64,000 nucleotides of DNA, taken from Clostridium beijerinckii. GTDB taxonomy: Bacteria > Bacillota > Clostridia > Clostridiales > Clostridiaceae. The DNA is taken from the NCBI RefSeq assembly GCF_018223745.1, contig NZ_CP073653.1, forward strand, positions 4,824,001 to 4,888,000, written 5' to 3'. Of this stretch, positions 8,501 to 18,685 are shown one piece after another. The position numbers and the translations under genes are program-made. Position 1 is the stretch's first letter. Each line of letters starts with the position of its first letter. The notes beneath the pieces are model-generated. The model was given only the letters and a program-made list of their open reading frames with translations, searched no databases and was not told the origin of the DNA.

Positions 8501-9694
8501 TTATTTAATTTTGCTTAAAAATATTGAAATTCTATCTATTCCAGTTTCTATTATATCCATAGATGTCGCATATGATAATCTTATATAATCATCTAAGCCA
8601 AAACCAGAACCTGGTATTACTGCAACTTTCTCTTCTTCTAGTAATACCTTTGCAAAATCTACAGAGTTGTTAATAGTTTGATCCTTAAATGTAGTATTCA
8701 AGTACGAAGATATATTAACCATTATATAAAATGCACCATTAGGCTTTATAATTGATATTTCATTTAACTTTTCTAATTTATATATCATGAAATTTCTTCT
8801 ATTCTCAAATTCTTTAATCATATTGTTTAAATCTTCTACTGGACCATTTAATGCCTCTATTGCAGCATATTGGGCTATTGTATTCACATTAGATGTCATG
8901 TGACTTTGAATGCTTGTCATAAGCTTAGTTATGCTTTCACTTGCAGCTGCATATCCTAGCCTCCACCCTGTCATTGCATATGTCTTAGAAACGCCGTTTA
9001 TTACTATGGTTCTTTCATAGGCATCCTCATTTAATGCTGCTATACTTATATGCTTTTCTCCATCATATATTAGTTTTTCATAAATTTCATCTGATATAAT
9101 TATTAAATCATGTTCTTTTGCAAAATTAGCAATTTCTAACAATTCATCTTCGTGATAAATTGTTCCTGTAGGATTATTAGGGCTATTTAATAAAAGCGCT
9201 TTAGTTTTACTAGTTAAAGCTTTTTCTAGATCAGCAACTGTATATTTATAATTATTTTCTTTTAATGTTTCAACAAACACTGGAACTCCATCAGCTAACT
9301 TAACTAATTCAGGATAACTAACCCAATATGGTACAGGAATTAATACTTCATCTCCTGGATTCAAAGTTGCCATAAATACATTTGCAAGACATTGTTTTGC
9401 ACCTGTAGAAATTATTATTTGACTTGGCTTATATTCTAAGTTATTATCATTTTTAAACTTACTGCATATAGTAGTTTTTAATTCTAACAAACCTCCTGCT
9501 GGAGTATACTTAGTTTTCCCGTCATTCATAGCTTTTATAGCTGCTTGAATTATGTTTTCTGGTGTATTAAAGTCTGGTTCCCCTGCTCCAAAACTTACTA
9601 CATCAACCCCTTGACTTTTTAGTTCATTAGCTTTAGCTGTGATTGCTAATGTAATTGATGGTGTGATATTCCCCGCTTTTTTAGATAATTGCAT
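8501..9694 (-). CDS. aspartate-type aminotransferase (class I, PLP)
   Basis: Class I/II PLP aminotransferase of 397 residues, the length typical of the AspB/AspC Ib subgroup. It has the N-terminal SFGAGEPDFNTP motif, NSPNNPTGTIY, the DEIYEKLIYDG block, and the PLP lysine in GVSKTYAMTGWRLGYAA, with the C-terminal substrate arginine in DYIRLSYA. Likely aspartate:2-oxoglutarate transamination, although related enzymes use other amino acids. It appears monocistronic; foldback element E1 starts 4 bases after the stop and could act in its 3' UTR. Confidence 0.9.
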   Translation of the reverse strand: MQLSKKAGNITPSITLAITAKANELKSQGVDVVSFGAGEPDFNTPENIIQAAIKAMNDGKTKYTPAGGLLELKTTICSKFKNDNNLEYKPSQIIISTGAKQCLANVFMATLNPGDEVLIPVPYWVSYPELVKLADGVPVFVETLKENNYKYTVADLEKALTSKTKALLLNSPNNPTGTIYHEDELLEIANFAKEHDLIIISDEIYEKLIYDGEKHISIAALNEDAYERTIVINGVSKTYAMTGWRLGYAAASESITKLMTSIQSHMTSNVNTIAQYAAIEALNGPVEDLNNMIKEFENRRNFMIYKLEKLNEISIIKPNGAFYIMVNISSYLNTTFKDQTINNSVDFAKVLLEEEKVAVIPGSGFGLDDYIRLSYATSMDIIETGIDRISIFLSKIK

Positions 9695-9820
9695 TGCTTT
9701 TTCCCTCCAATTTTGACCTTAAAATGAATTATAAAAAATGTTCTAATTCATTTATATATACTTTTGTCGCATAATAAAAATATATCATTAATATATTGAA
9801 TTGTAAACAATATGGAATAT

Positions 9821-10027
9821 TTAAGGGACATGAAGGAAAATAACAAGTCAAAATGCAATGATTATTTTTCATTAGACAATGAAGCAGATTGGTCTCATAG
9901 TGGGCCTATTAGGACAATCTGCTGAAGCAGTATAATGGAAAATGGGCACTTATGAAAAGAGCAGCTATGCTGCAATAAGGAACTTTTCTTAGCAGATTCA
10001 CTTGTTATTTTTTTGAATGTCCCTAAG
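9821..10027 (+). repeat. 206-bp foldback repeat E2 (second family)
   Basis: The left end TTAAGGGACATGAAGGAAAA pairs with the right end TTTTTTGAATGTCCCTAAG. Inside are two further hairpins (AGCAGATTG...CAATCTGCT, and a GCAGCTATGCTGC top). The reverse strand of 27518-27723 is about 80 percent the same, but its end bases are GGCAT/ATGCC in place of GGGACAT/ATGTCCC, so both sides changed together. It takes up most of the 383-bp gap between aspB-like and DUF1292 genes. Confidence 0.75.
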
Positions 10028-10034
10028 ACATATT

Positions 10035-10073
10035 AAACAAAAGACCTTAGTAATAAATTACTAAAGTCTTTAA
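10035..10073 (-). terminator. terminator of the DUF1292 gene
   Basis: On the minus strand the stem AAAGACTTTAGTAA / TTACTAAGGTCTTT is followed by TGTTT, 5 bases after the stop codon of the DUF1292 gene. Confidence 0.8.
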
Positions 10074-10077
10074 CTTC

Positions 10078-10413
10078 TTATTCTTCGCCTACTAACTCAT
10101 TTTGATAATAAGCTGATACTCTATCAAATTCTTCTTCATCCGGAACAACAAGTTCATCTTCATCAAGTCTGAAAAGATAAACTGAATCTTCTTCTGGATT
10201 TTGAGCTAAATAATATGCTTTTCCTTCATATTCAAATTCGTCGATTATAGGGCATGTAACTACATTTCCATTTTCATCTTCTAAATCTATAACGAAGTTT
10301 TCTTCATCATTGCATCCACATCCACATTCATGATCTTCATCATGGTGATGTCCACCGCATCCACAACTTCCTTCTTCACTATTGCATCCACATTTTTCTA
10401 AATCTTTTTCCAT
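10078..10413 (-). CDS. DUF1292 family protein with Cys/His-rich N-terminus
   Basis: A 111-residue, strongly acidic protein. The first 38 residues hold repeated CGC, HHHDEDHECGC-type clusters (about ten Cys and several His), which look like a metal-binding tail. The rest, from EENFVIDLEDENGNVV, matches the DUF1292 domain common in Firmicutes and of unknown function. It is monocistronic, with a clear GGAGG site and its own terminator. A 14-bp perfect palindrome lies about 110 bases upstream. Metal binding is an inference from composition. Confidence 0.85.
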   Translation of the reverse strand: MEKDLEKCGCNSEEGSCGCGGHHHDEDHECGCGCNDEENFVIDLEDENGNVVTCPIIDEFEYEGKAYYLAQNPEEDSVYLFRLDEDELVVPDEEEFDRVSAYYQNELVGEE

Positions 10414-10521
10414 GTTTCAACCTCCTTTTGGTTCTTAATTAATTTTACCCTTAAATCATAAAAATTAAAACCCTTAAATAAAAAAATTGTAAAGTAATTT
10501 TAATAAATATTCTAATTATAT

Positions 10522-10535
10522 ATGTTCTAGAACAT
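10522..10535. promoter_or_regulatory. 14-bp perfect palindrome upstream of the DUF1292 gene
   Basis: ATGTTCTAGAACAT is fully self-complementary and lies immediately before a minus-strand TATAAT-type -10 (ATATATAATTAG). The matching -35 is poor, so an activator or repressor site is possible. The remainder of the gap 10414-10796 is AT-rich; apart from the terminator at 10705 nothing else was recognised. Confidence 0.4.
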
Positions 10536-10704
10536 TTTATTCATCAAAATTCAATTCAAATTACGATTTATTAGAAAATAAACAGTTCTTACAAGAAAAT
10601 ATAATTTTATTATTTCAACCATTATATTAAGTTTCTTCTAAAAATTAGATCTCAGATCACTTTGGATTTGGATCTTTTAAGGATCTGCTTTTTCGAATGC
10701 ATGT

Positions 10705-10759
10705 AAAAAGAAGCCACTTCCTATAGAATAATTTCTACAAAGAAGTGACTCCTCTTTTT
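10705..10759 (-). terminator. terminator of the pyruvate:ferredoxin oxidoreductase gene
   Basis: On the minus strand GAGGAGTCACTTC pairs with GAAGTGGCTTC and is followed by TTTTTAC, about 40 bases after the stop codon. Confidence 0.8.
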
Positions 10760-10796
10760 GCGCAAATTTAGTTATTTCAATATTTTAATTACTTTA

Positions 10797-13700
10797 CTAT
10801 TGTTGATTAGCTAATTTCTTGTATCCTTCTAATCTTTCCATAGCATCTTTCTTAGTCTTTTCAAATAAAGCATCAGCTTGTTCTGGGAATGCCTTAGCAA
10901 GTGAAGAGTATCTAACTTCTCCCATTAAGAATTCCTTGAAGTCTGCAGTTGGTTCTTTTGAATCTAATGTAAATGGATTCTTTCCAGCATCTTTTAATTC
11001 TGGGTTGAATCTGTACATTTGCCAGTAACCACATGCAGTAGCTCTCTTAGCTTCTTCTTGGCTGTTACCCATACCAATTCTTAATCCATGATTTATACAT
11101 GGTGCATAAGCTATTATTAATGATGGTCCTTTATAAGCTTCTGCTTCTGCAATAGCTTTCATAACTTGGTTCTTATCAGCACCCATGTTAATTTGAGCTA
11201 CATATACATAACCATAACTCATAGCCATCATTCCAAGATCTTTCTTCTTAGTCTTCTTACCACTTGCAGCAAACTTAGCGATTGCAGCAGTTGGAGTAGC
11301 TTTAGATGATTGACCACCAGTGTTTGAGTAAACTTCTGTATCTACTACTAGTATATTTACATCTTCTCCTGAAGCTAATACATGGTCAACTCCACCGTAT
11401 CCGATATCGTAAGCCCATCCGTCTCCTCCGAAGATCCATTGTGATCTCTTAACGAAGTAGTCTTTTTCAGCTAATATTTCTTTAGCTAATTCAGTATTAG
11501 ATGCTTCTAAAGCAGCTGTTAATTTATCAGCTCTTTCTCTAGTTCCTTCACCTTCATCTACGTTATCTAACCATTCTTGTAATTCAGCTTTTGCTGGATC
11601 ATTTGCAGCTATAGCAGCTTCAGCTTTTTCTGCAATTCTTTCTCTTATAGCCTTAACTCCTAAGAACATACCTAATCCATATTCAGCATTATCTTCGAAT
11701 AATGAGTTAGCCCAAGCTGGACCATGTCCATTTTTATTCTTAGTGTATGGAGTTGAAGGAGCTGATCCTCCCCAGATTGATGTACATCCAGTTGCATTAG
11801 CAACCATCATTCTATCACCAACTAATTGAGTTATAGCTTTAACATATGGAGTTTCTCCACAACCTGCACAAGCTCCTGAGAACTCAAGTAATGGTTGCTC
11901 AAATTGGCTGCCTTTAACTGTCTTCTTGTTCATTGGGTTCTTCTTAGCTGATATATCATGAGTTAAGTAATCCCAAGCTTCTATTTGATCATGTTGAGAT
12001 TCTTGTGGTTTCATAACTAATGCTTTTCCTGGTGCTGGACATACTTGAGCACAGTTTCCACAACCTGAACAGTCAAGTGGTGTTACACCCATTGTATAGA
12101 ATAATGGTTCTTCTGTCTTTAATCCTTTAGCAGCTACAGCCTTATTTGCACTTGGCGCAGCATTCTTTTCTGCTTCAGTTAATAAGAATGGTCTTATAGA
12201 AGCATGTGGACATACCATTGAACATTGGTTACATTGAATACATTTATCTTTATCCCATTCAGGAACATTTACTGCAATTCCTCTCTTTTCGAAAGCAGCA
12301 GTACCATTTTCAAAAGTACCATCTTCCATACCTGCAAATGCTGAAACTGGAAGTTGATCTCCTTCTTGTCTGTTCATTGGAATAACTATATCTTTAACAA
12401 ACTTAGTAGCATGTTTAATTTCTACTGGAGCTTCATCTGCAACTGTCTTCCAAGCTTCTGGAATGTCTATTGCAACAATTGATTCAACACCTTTATCGAT
12501 AGCAGCGTTGTTCATGTTAACAACTTTTTCACCCTTCTTACCGTAAGAAGTTACAACTGAATCTTTTAAGTGCTTAATAGCATCTTCAACTGGAATAATG
12601 TTAGCTAACTTGAAGAAAGCTGATTGCATTATCATGTTGATTCTTCCACCAAGACCGATTTCTTGAGCAATACCTACAGCATTGATAGTGTAGAACTTAA
12701 TGTTGTTGTTTGCTAAGAATCTCTTATATGAAGCTGGTAATTTTTCTTCTAAATCTTCTGGAGACCAGATAGTATTTAATAAGAAAGTAGAACCTGGTTT
12801 TAAACCTTCAAGTACATTGTATTTGTGGATGTATGATTGGTTAGAACATGAAACAAAGTCTGCTTTGTTTATTAAGTATGGTGACTTAATTGCTTTCTTA
12901 CCAAATCTTAAGTGAGATACTGTAATTCCACCTGATTTCTTTGAATCATAGAAGAAGTACGCTTGAGCATACATGTCTGTATTATCCCCAATGATCTTGA
13001 TTGCACTCTTGTTTGCTCCAACAGTACCATCTGATCCTAATCCCCAGAACTTACAAGATGTAGTTCCTTCTGGAGTAGCATCTATATCTTCAGTTACTTC
13101 TAATGAAGTATTTGTAACGTCATCAACGATTCCGATTGTGAATCCGTTCTTAGGAGCATCTTGTGCTAAGTTAGCATAAACTGCAGCAATATGTCCTGGA
13201 TTTGGATCTTTTGAACCTAAACCAAATCTTCCACCAACAATAAGTGGTGCATCAGCTTGTCCATAGAATGCATTTCTTACATCTAAGTACAATGGTTCTC
13301 CAGTTGATCCTGGTTCCTTAGTTCTATCTAAAACAGCAATTTTCTTAACTGTCTTTGGAATAGCAGCTAATAATCTTTCATTTGAGAATGGTCTGAATAA
13401 TCTTACTTTAATAACACCAACTTTTTGTCCATTAGCATTTAAGTAATCTATAGTTTCTTCACAAACGTCTGTAGCAGAACCCATAGCTATAATTACTCTA
13501 TCAGCATCTGGTGCTCCATAGTAATCGAAACAGTGATATTCTCTACCAGTTAACTTAGTGATTTCAGCCATGTAATTTTCAACTGTTTCTGGTAATTCAT
13601 TATAGAATTTATTAACAGATTCTCTTTCTTGGAAATAGATATCTGCATTTTGAGCAGTTCCTCTAGTTACAGGATGATTTGGGTTTAATGCTCTTTCTCT

Positions 13701-14306
13701 GAAAGCTTTAACTGAATCCCAATCAAGTAAACTTGCTAATTCATCATATTCTAAAACTTCAATTTTTTGTACTTCATGAGAAGTTCTGAATCCATCAAAG
13801 AAGTTTAAGAATGGAATTCTTGTCTTAATAGCAGTTAAATGTGCTACTGCTGCTAAGTCCATAACTTCTTGAACTGATCCTTCTGCAAGCATTGCAAAAC
13901 CAGTTTGTCTTGCTGCCATAACATCTTGGTGATCTCCAAATATGTTTAAAGCAGAAGTAGCTAATGCTCTAGCTGATACGTGGAATACTCCTGGTAACAT
14001 TTCACCAGAAATTTTGTACATGTTTGGTATCATTAATAATAAACCTTGTGAAGCTGTATAAGTTGTTGTTAAAGCTCCAGCTTGTAAAGATCCATGAACT
14101 GCACCAGCTGCTCCAGCTTCTGATTGCATTTCCATAACTTTTACAGGTTGTCCAAATATGTTCTTTCTTCCTTGTGCTACCCATTCATCTACATGTTCTG
14201 CCATTGGTGATGATGGTGTAATTGGGAATATTGCAGAAACTTCTGTAAATGCATAAGATATATGAGCTGCTGCAGTATTACCGTCCATAGTTTTCATTTT
14301 TCTCAT
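10797..14306 (-). CDS. nifJ: pyruvate:ferredoxin (flavodoxin) oxidoreductase, single chain
   Basis: Converts pyruvate and CoA to acetyl-CoA and CO2 with reduced ferredoxin, the central energy step of clostridial fermentation. The 1169-residue homodimer-type chain shows all domains in order: N-terminal pyruvate-binding domain (ITPSSPMAEH), transketolase-like domain, then two 4Fe-4S ferredoxin motifs (CIQCNQCSMVCPHA and CSGCGNCAQVCPAPG, about 690-760), a proximal cluster motif ACAGCGETPY, and the TPP domain with GDGWAYDIGYGG and VYSNTGGQSSKATP. Codon use is noticeably less AT-biased than in its neighbours, as expected for a highly expressed gene. A flavodoxin gene lies directly upstream. Confidence 0.97.
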   Translation of the reverse strand: MRKMKTMDGNTAAAHISYAFTEVSAIFPITPSSPMAEHVDEWVAQGRKNIFGQPVKVMEMQSEAGAAGAVHGSLQAGALTTTYTASQGLLLMIPNMYKISGEMLPGVFHVSARALATSALNIFGDHQDVMAARQTGFAMLAEGSVQEVMDLAAVAHLTAIKTRIPFLNFFDGFRTSHEVQKIEVLEYDELASLLDWDSVKAFRERALNPNHPVTRGTAQNADIYFQERESVNKFYNELPETVENYMAEITKLTGREYHCFDYYGAPDADRVIIAMGSATDVCEETIDYLNANGQKVGVIKVRLFRPFSNERLLAAIPKTVKKIAVLDRTKEPGSTGEPLYLDVRNAFYGQADAPLIVGGRFGLGSKDPNPGHIAAVYANLAQDAPKNGFTIGIVDDVTNTSLEVTEDIDATPEGTTSCKFWGLGSDGTVGANKSAIKIIGDNTDMYAQAYFFYDSKKSGGITVSHLRFGKKAIKSPYLINKADFVSCSNQSYIHKYNVLEGLKPGSTFLLNTIWSPEDLEEKLPASYKRFLANNNIKFYTINAVGIAQEIGLGGRINMIMQSAFFKLANIIPVEDAIKHLKDSVVTSYGKKGEKVVNMNNAAIDKGVESIVAIDIPEAWKTVADEAPVEIKHATKFVKDIVIPMNRQEGDQLPVSAFAGMEDGTFENGTAAFEKRGIAVNVPEWDKDKCIQCNQCSMVCPHASIRPFLLTEAEKNAAPSANKAVAAKGLKTEEPLFYTMGVTPLDCSGCGNCAQVCPAPGKALVMKPQESQHDQIEAWDYLTHDISAKKNPMNKKTVKGSQFEQPLLEFSGACAGCGETPYVKAITQLVGDRMMVANATGCTSIWGGSAPSTPYTKNKNGHGPAWANSLFEDNAEYGLGMFLGVKAIRERIAEKAEAAIAANDPAKAELQEWLDNVDEGEGTRERADKLTAALEASNTELAKEILAEKDYFVKRSQWIFGGDGWAYDIGYGGVDHVLASGEDVNILVVDTEVYSNTGGQSSKATPTAAIAKFAASGKKTKKKDLGMMAMSYGYVYVAQINMGADKNQVMKAIAEAEAYKGPSLIIAYAPCINHGLRIGMGNSQEEAKRATACGYWQMYRFNPELKDAGKNPFTLDSKEPTADFKEFLMGEVRYSSLAKAFPEQADALFEKTKKDAMERLEGYKKLANQQ

Positions 14307-14456
14307 CGCGTTGACCCCTCTTTCTAATTTTAAACATAAATTAGTAATTTAAATTTATTAATAAGTTAGTCTTAAAGACCACCTAATAAACATATTAATA
14401 TTTAGCTTAAGAGATTTTTAACAATAGACGCACGAAACAATATGACAAACCTTATA

Positions 14457-14888
14457 TTAATTAACTAGTTTTTTTCCTAATTGTTTAATAATGTTTGCCT
14501 GCGTTTTAGTTGGTGAATCTTTAATTGTTAAATCTCCAATTACATTAAAACCATAAGATGACATTTCATCTTTCCATAATTTCATAAAAGTATCTTCAAT
14601 CCACCCGTAAGTTGCAAATAAAATACAATTTTTATTTATGTTTACATCTCTATAGTTTTGTAATTGATCTAAAAATGGTTTCATTTCTTCCTGCTCGATT
14701 TTAGTGGCATCTACTGCTGGACTTCCAAAAGCAATAGAATCAGCTTCTAAAACATCTTCCAATGTGGCATCTGCAACGTGCTTCACACTTACTTCCGCTC
14801 CCTGCTCCCTAGCACCATCTGCCATAGTGTTCGCAAGTGCTTCTATATTTCCTCCACAACTCCAATAAATGATTGAAACTTTTTTCAT
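14457..14888 (-). CDS. short-chain flavodoxin
   Basis: FMN electron carrier of 143 residues. The phosphate-binding loop lies in IIYWSCGGNIEALANTM (Ser/Gly-rich, slightly unusual Cys), and the two isoalloxazine loops are FGSPAVDATKIEQ and ATYGWIEDTFMKLW. It starts at ATG 14888 after GAGGTG; an in-frame start further upstream lacks a ribosome site. The gene precedes pyruvate:ferredoxin oxidoreductase by about 150 bases in the same direction, so it may be an electron acceptor for that enzyme, particularly under iron shortage. Confidence 0.9.
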   Translation of the reverse strand: MKKVSIIYWSCGGNIEALANTMADGAREQGAEVSVKHVADATLEDVLEADSIAFGSPAVDATKIEQEEMKPFLDQLQNYRDVNINKNCILFATYGWIEDTFMKLWKDEMSSYGFNVIGDLTIKDSPTKTQANIIKQLGKKLVN

Positions 14889-15037
14889 TGTAATGCACCT
14901 CATCTTCTTGTTAAATAATTAACTTATGTTTTCACTAAAATGAACTTACTCTTTTATTATATCTCACATATTTTTTTTTGCAAGATTTGATTGTATAATT
15001 TGTGCTTTATTTAAATAATAATTACAAATTTAATAAT

Positions 15038-16117
15038 TTATTTTTTTACCTTAACACTTCTTAATAATACATTTATTATTGCTTCAACACCGCTTTTAGC
15101 TTGACTCTTTTCCATATTATTAATTAATTCATCTTTTCTTTTTTTTAGCTCAAGAACTTTTTCATATAATACATTATTTTTAATTTCTTCTTCTTGCAGC
15201 ATTAATGAATACCCTTCTTTTTCAAACGACTTAGCATTTAATATTTGATCTCCTCTACTTGCCTTTTTTGAAAGTGGTATTAATAGTGTTGGTTTTTTTA
15301 ATGCTAAAAATTCAAATATAGAATTAGCACCTGCTCTTGAAATTATATAGTCACAAGCCTTCATAAGGTCAGGCAATTCTTCGGTTACATATTCAAATTG
15401 CTTATACCCTTTTTTATTTAAAAAATTATTATCCACATTACCTTTTCCGCAAATATGAATTATATTAAAATCTTTTAAAAGCTTATCTAGATTTTTTCTT
15501 ATTTCTTCATTTATGAGCTTAGAACCCAGACTTCCCCCCATAATAAAGAGAATCTCCTTATTGTCAGAAAATTCACATATCTTTTTTCCTCTAGTCTTAT
15601 CTCCGTTAAGTATTTCTTCTCTGATTGGGCTTCCTGTAAGTACTCCTTTATCATCCTTTATAAACTTTAGACTTTCTCTAAATGTGACACATAGTTTATC
15701 ACAAAATGGTGCCGAAAGTTTATTTGCAAGCCCTGGAGTCATATCTGATTCATGCGCAACCACTGGTATTTTTTTAATAGATGCTGCTATTACAACTGGA
15801 ACAGCTACGAAACCACCCTTTGAAAAAATCACATCTGGTTTTTCTTTTGATAATATTTTTAGTGCTTGAGCAATTCCCTTTAAAATTTTGAATGGATCAG
15901 TAAAATTTTTCACATCAAAATATCTTCGTAATTTCCCGCACGAAATTCCGAAAAAAGGTATATTGTTTTTAGTTATTATTTCTTTTTCAATGCCGTCAAA
16001 ACTTCCGATATATTTTATCTCAAAGTCCTTTTGCTTTAGTTTAGGAACTAAAGCAAGATTAGGAGTAACGTGACCAGCAGTTCCTCCCCCTGTCATTATT
16101 ATTTTATACTTAGCCAA
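15038..16117 (-). CDS. murG: MurG: UDP-GlcNAc:undecaprenyl-PP-MurNAc-pentapeptide GlcNAc transferase
   Basis: Makes lipid II on the inner face of the membrane by adding GlcNAc to lipid I. The 359-residue GT28 protein has the N-terminal G loop [16 protein letters not shown], a second glycine loop [12 protein letters not shown] and the C-terminal donor site [13 protein letters not shown]. The start codon is TTG at 16117 after AAAGGATG. It is not in a division/cell-wall cluster here; the neighbours are recJ and flavodoxin genes, and the 87-base gap from recJ permits co-transcription. Confidence 0.96.
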
Positions 16118-16204
16118 AAACTATCATCCTTTCTTATAATAACTCAAAATATATGATCTTAAATTCACAACATCTTTTTATACTTAACCGAAAACTCTAT
16201 TCTT

Positions 16205-17971
16205 TTACCTATAGTTTTGTATTACTATTTGTATAGTAGTATTACCATTATATTCATTAACATTTGGATAAAATACTAAATCAAGGTTCACATGATTATA
16301 TTCTCCATTATAGAGTTTTTGCAATTCTTCATTTCCATATTTACTGCTAACTTCTTCTTCAAACTTTTCAATATCACCAAAATAAATAGCATCCAGAGCT
16401 TTATTCATCCTGGTCTTGAGTTTTAATTTTAGCACATTCCTATTCTTTCCAAGTATTGTTGCCCTTAATAAATTAATATTTTTCTCAGCAAACAATGGTT
16501 TAGAGTTTGATTTACCAAAAGGCTCTAATCTTTCTAAATCATTTATCACATCATAGTTTATAGCATCAAGCGGCAAAACCGAGTCTATAGTAACTTTTCT
16601 CAATAAATCCTCGTCTTTTAAAATTGTATTTTCATTTAATCTTCGCCTAAATTCATCTATATTTTCTTCTTTTAATGAAAAACCTGCAGCCATAGGGTGC
16701 CCGCCAAACTTTTCAAGCAGATCCTTGCACTTAATAAGTTCTTCAAACATATTGTATTCTTCTATTGATCTTCCTGAACCCTTCACACCATGTTCTGCTT
16801 TTGTTATAACTAAAGTTGGAACATTATATTTTTCTTTTATTCTTCCTGCTATTATACCTGCTAAACTTTCATGTATATCAGGAATATAGATAACAAATAC
16901 TTTATCATTTATCATTCCACTTTTCTCTATGATTTCAACAGCAGCCTCGACGCCATTCATGGTCATATCTTTTCTATCTTCATTTAATTTAACTAATTCT
17001 TTTGCGAGCCTTACTGCTTCCTCTTCATCATCTGAGAGCAATAATTTCAATCCTCTTTTAGCCGAATCTAGCCTTCCTGAAGCATTTATGCATGGCCCTA
17101 TAATAAATCCAAGATGATATACCGATAAAGTTTTTTCTGTTAATTCGCATTCTCTTATTAATTCTTGTAGTCCTAAGTTAGTTGTACTGTTAATAAGTTC
17201 TAATCCCTTTTTAACAAATATCCTATTCTCATCAACTAAATCTACAACATCGCAAACTGTCGCTATTGCCAAAAATTCTATGAATTTGTAGCATTCTTTT
17301 TTATCTATATTAAAAGTCTCATAAAGAATTTCTACAAGCTTAAATGCTACACCCGCTCCACACAATTGTTTAAATTTATAATTGCATTCACTTTGCTTTG
17401 GATTTACTACAGCATCAGCACTTAAACTTATAAATTCTCTGACGTTATTTTCTTTCTCAACAAATGGTATATCATGATGATCTGTAACTATTACGGTAAT
17501 TCCTAATTCTTTTGCGTATTTTATTTGGTCTATAGCGGATATACCATTATCGCAAGTCAGTATGGTATCAACCCCATCTTCTTTTGCCTGCTTTATAATA
17601 TTCATATTAATTCCATATCCATCTTTTATTCTATCTGGAATTTCATAATCTACATTTGCATTGCACCTTTTTAAAGCTGAGTATAAAATATAAATACTTA
17701 TTACACCATCAACATCGTAATCTCCAACAATTCGTATCTTATTCTGAGCTTTTATTTTCTCACGCAGTATATCAACCGATTTTTCTAAATCTTTCATTTC
17801 TCTAGCCTCATGAAATTTATCAAAATCCGGGTTAATATAACTTCTTATCATTTCATCGCTTATAATATTCCTGTTTACTATAAGCCTACTAACCAATTCT
17901 GAAAGTGCATATTTTTTAGATATGTATTTATAATCAGCTTTTATATTTTTTATAAACCATCTTTCTGCCAT
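16205..17971 (-). CDS. recJ: single-stranded-DNA-specific exonuclease RecJ
   Basis: 5'-3' single-strand DNA exonuclease for recombination and repair. At 588 residues it has the bacterial core but lacks the long C-terminal extension of Bacillus RecJ (about 786). DHH-family motifs are in order: VGDYDVDGVIS, TCDNGISAIDQI, VTDHHDIPF, NASGRLDSA and, in DHHA1, GGHPMAAGFSL. Start: ATG 17971 after GGGGAGAAGAA; the longer frame from 18001 has no ribosome site. Confidence 0.92.
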   Translation of the reverse strand: MAERWFIKNIKADYKYISKKYALSELVSRLIVNRNIISDEMIRSYINPDFDKFHEAREMKDLEKSVDILREKIKAQNKIRIVGDYDVDGVISIYILYSALKRCNANVDYEIPDRIKDGYGINMNIIKQAKEDGVDTILTCDNGISAIDQIKYAKELGITVIVTDHHDIPFVEKENNVREFISLSADAVVNPKQSECNYKFKQLCGAGVAFKLVEILYETFNIDKKECYKFIEFLAIATVCDVVDLVDENRIFVKKGLELINSTTNLGLQELIRECELTEKTLSVYHLGFIIGPCINASGRLDSAKRGLKLLLSDDEEEAVRLAKELVKLNEDRKDMTMNGVEAAVEIIEKSGMINDKVFVIYIPDIHESLAGIIAGRIKEKYNVPTLVITKAEHGVKGSGRSIEEYNMFEELIKCKDLLEKFGGHPMAAGFSLKEENIDEFRRRLNENTILKDEDLLRKVTIDSVLPLDAINYDVINDLERLEPFGKSNSKPLFAEKNINLLRATILGKNRNVLKLKLKTRMNKALDAIYFGDIEKFEEEVSSKYGNEELQKLYNGEYNHVNLDLVFYPNVNEYNGNTTIQIVIQNYR

Positions 17972-18109
17972 TTCTTCTCCCCTCACAGCATGCCGCAACA
18001 ATACCCCTAAGACCTTTGATCCTAGAGGTTATATACTTTAGATTTCTATATTTTTCATTTCTCTTATACTGAAATAAAGTGAAAACTTTCCCAGTAAATT
18101 TGATAACTT

Positions 18110-18661
18110 TTACCCTATAAACATCTTATATAACATACCAGATGAAATACTTTCTACTTTATTCCCATATCCAAGAATATCTAACAACTTATATGCAAAT
18201 GCCATTGCTGTTGCTGGACCTCTGCTGGTTACTATATTCTTATCAACTACTACAGCATCTTCTAAATATTCACAATTTGGTAATTCATCTTCATATCCAG
18301 GATAAGAAGTTATATTTCTTCCTTCTGTGATTCCCGCTCTTCCAAGAACTATTGGTCCTGCACAAATCGCTCCAATTAATTTTCCATCTTTGTTTTGCTT
18401 TTTAACAAATTTTATTACTCTCTCATCATCTCTTAAGTTAGTAGCTCCTGGAATACCTCCTGGTATTACCACTAAATCATATTCCATCTTCTCATCAAAA
18501 AGCTTATCTGCTTGAACTACCACGCCATGACTTGACTTAACTTGCTTTTCTGCAATTGATACTAAATCACAAGTTACATCCGCCCTTCTTATTATATCAG
18601 ATACAGTTAAAGCCTCTATTTCCTCAAAACCTTCTGCTAATAAAACGCATACTTTCTTCAT
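18110..18661 (-). CDS. DJ-1/PfpI (YajL/ThiJ) family protein
   Basis: A 183-residue member of the DJ-1 superfamily. It shows LAEGFEEIEALT at the N-terminus (with the conserved Glu), VIPGGIPGATNLRDD, and the nucleophile-elbow Cys in GAICAGPIVLGRAG. Close relatives are described as chaperones, glyoxalases or protein/nucleotide deglycases; the exact activity is unsettled. Start ATG follows AAGGAGG. An imperfect hairpin at 18686-18725 lies in its leader. Confidence 0.9.
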   Translation of the reverse strand: MKKVCVLLAEGFEEIEALTVSDIIRRADVTCDLVSIAEKQVKSSHGVVVQADKLFDEKMEYDLVVIPGGIPGATNLRDDERVIKFVKKQNKDGKLIGAICAGPIVLGRAGITEGRNITSYPGYEDELPNCEYLEDAVVVDKNIVTSRGPATAMAFAYKLLDILGYGNKVESISSGMLYKMFIG

Positions 18662-18685
18662 ATCAATTCCTCCTTAAATCTAAAC

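Noticed and set aside
14406..14424. Rex-like half site TTGTTAA upstream of the pyruvate:ferredoxin oxidoreductase gene
   Set aside because: Only one half fits the TTGTTAA-N4-TTAACAA pattern; the other half has several mismatches.
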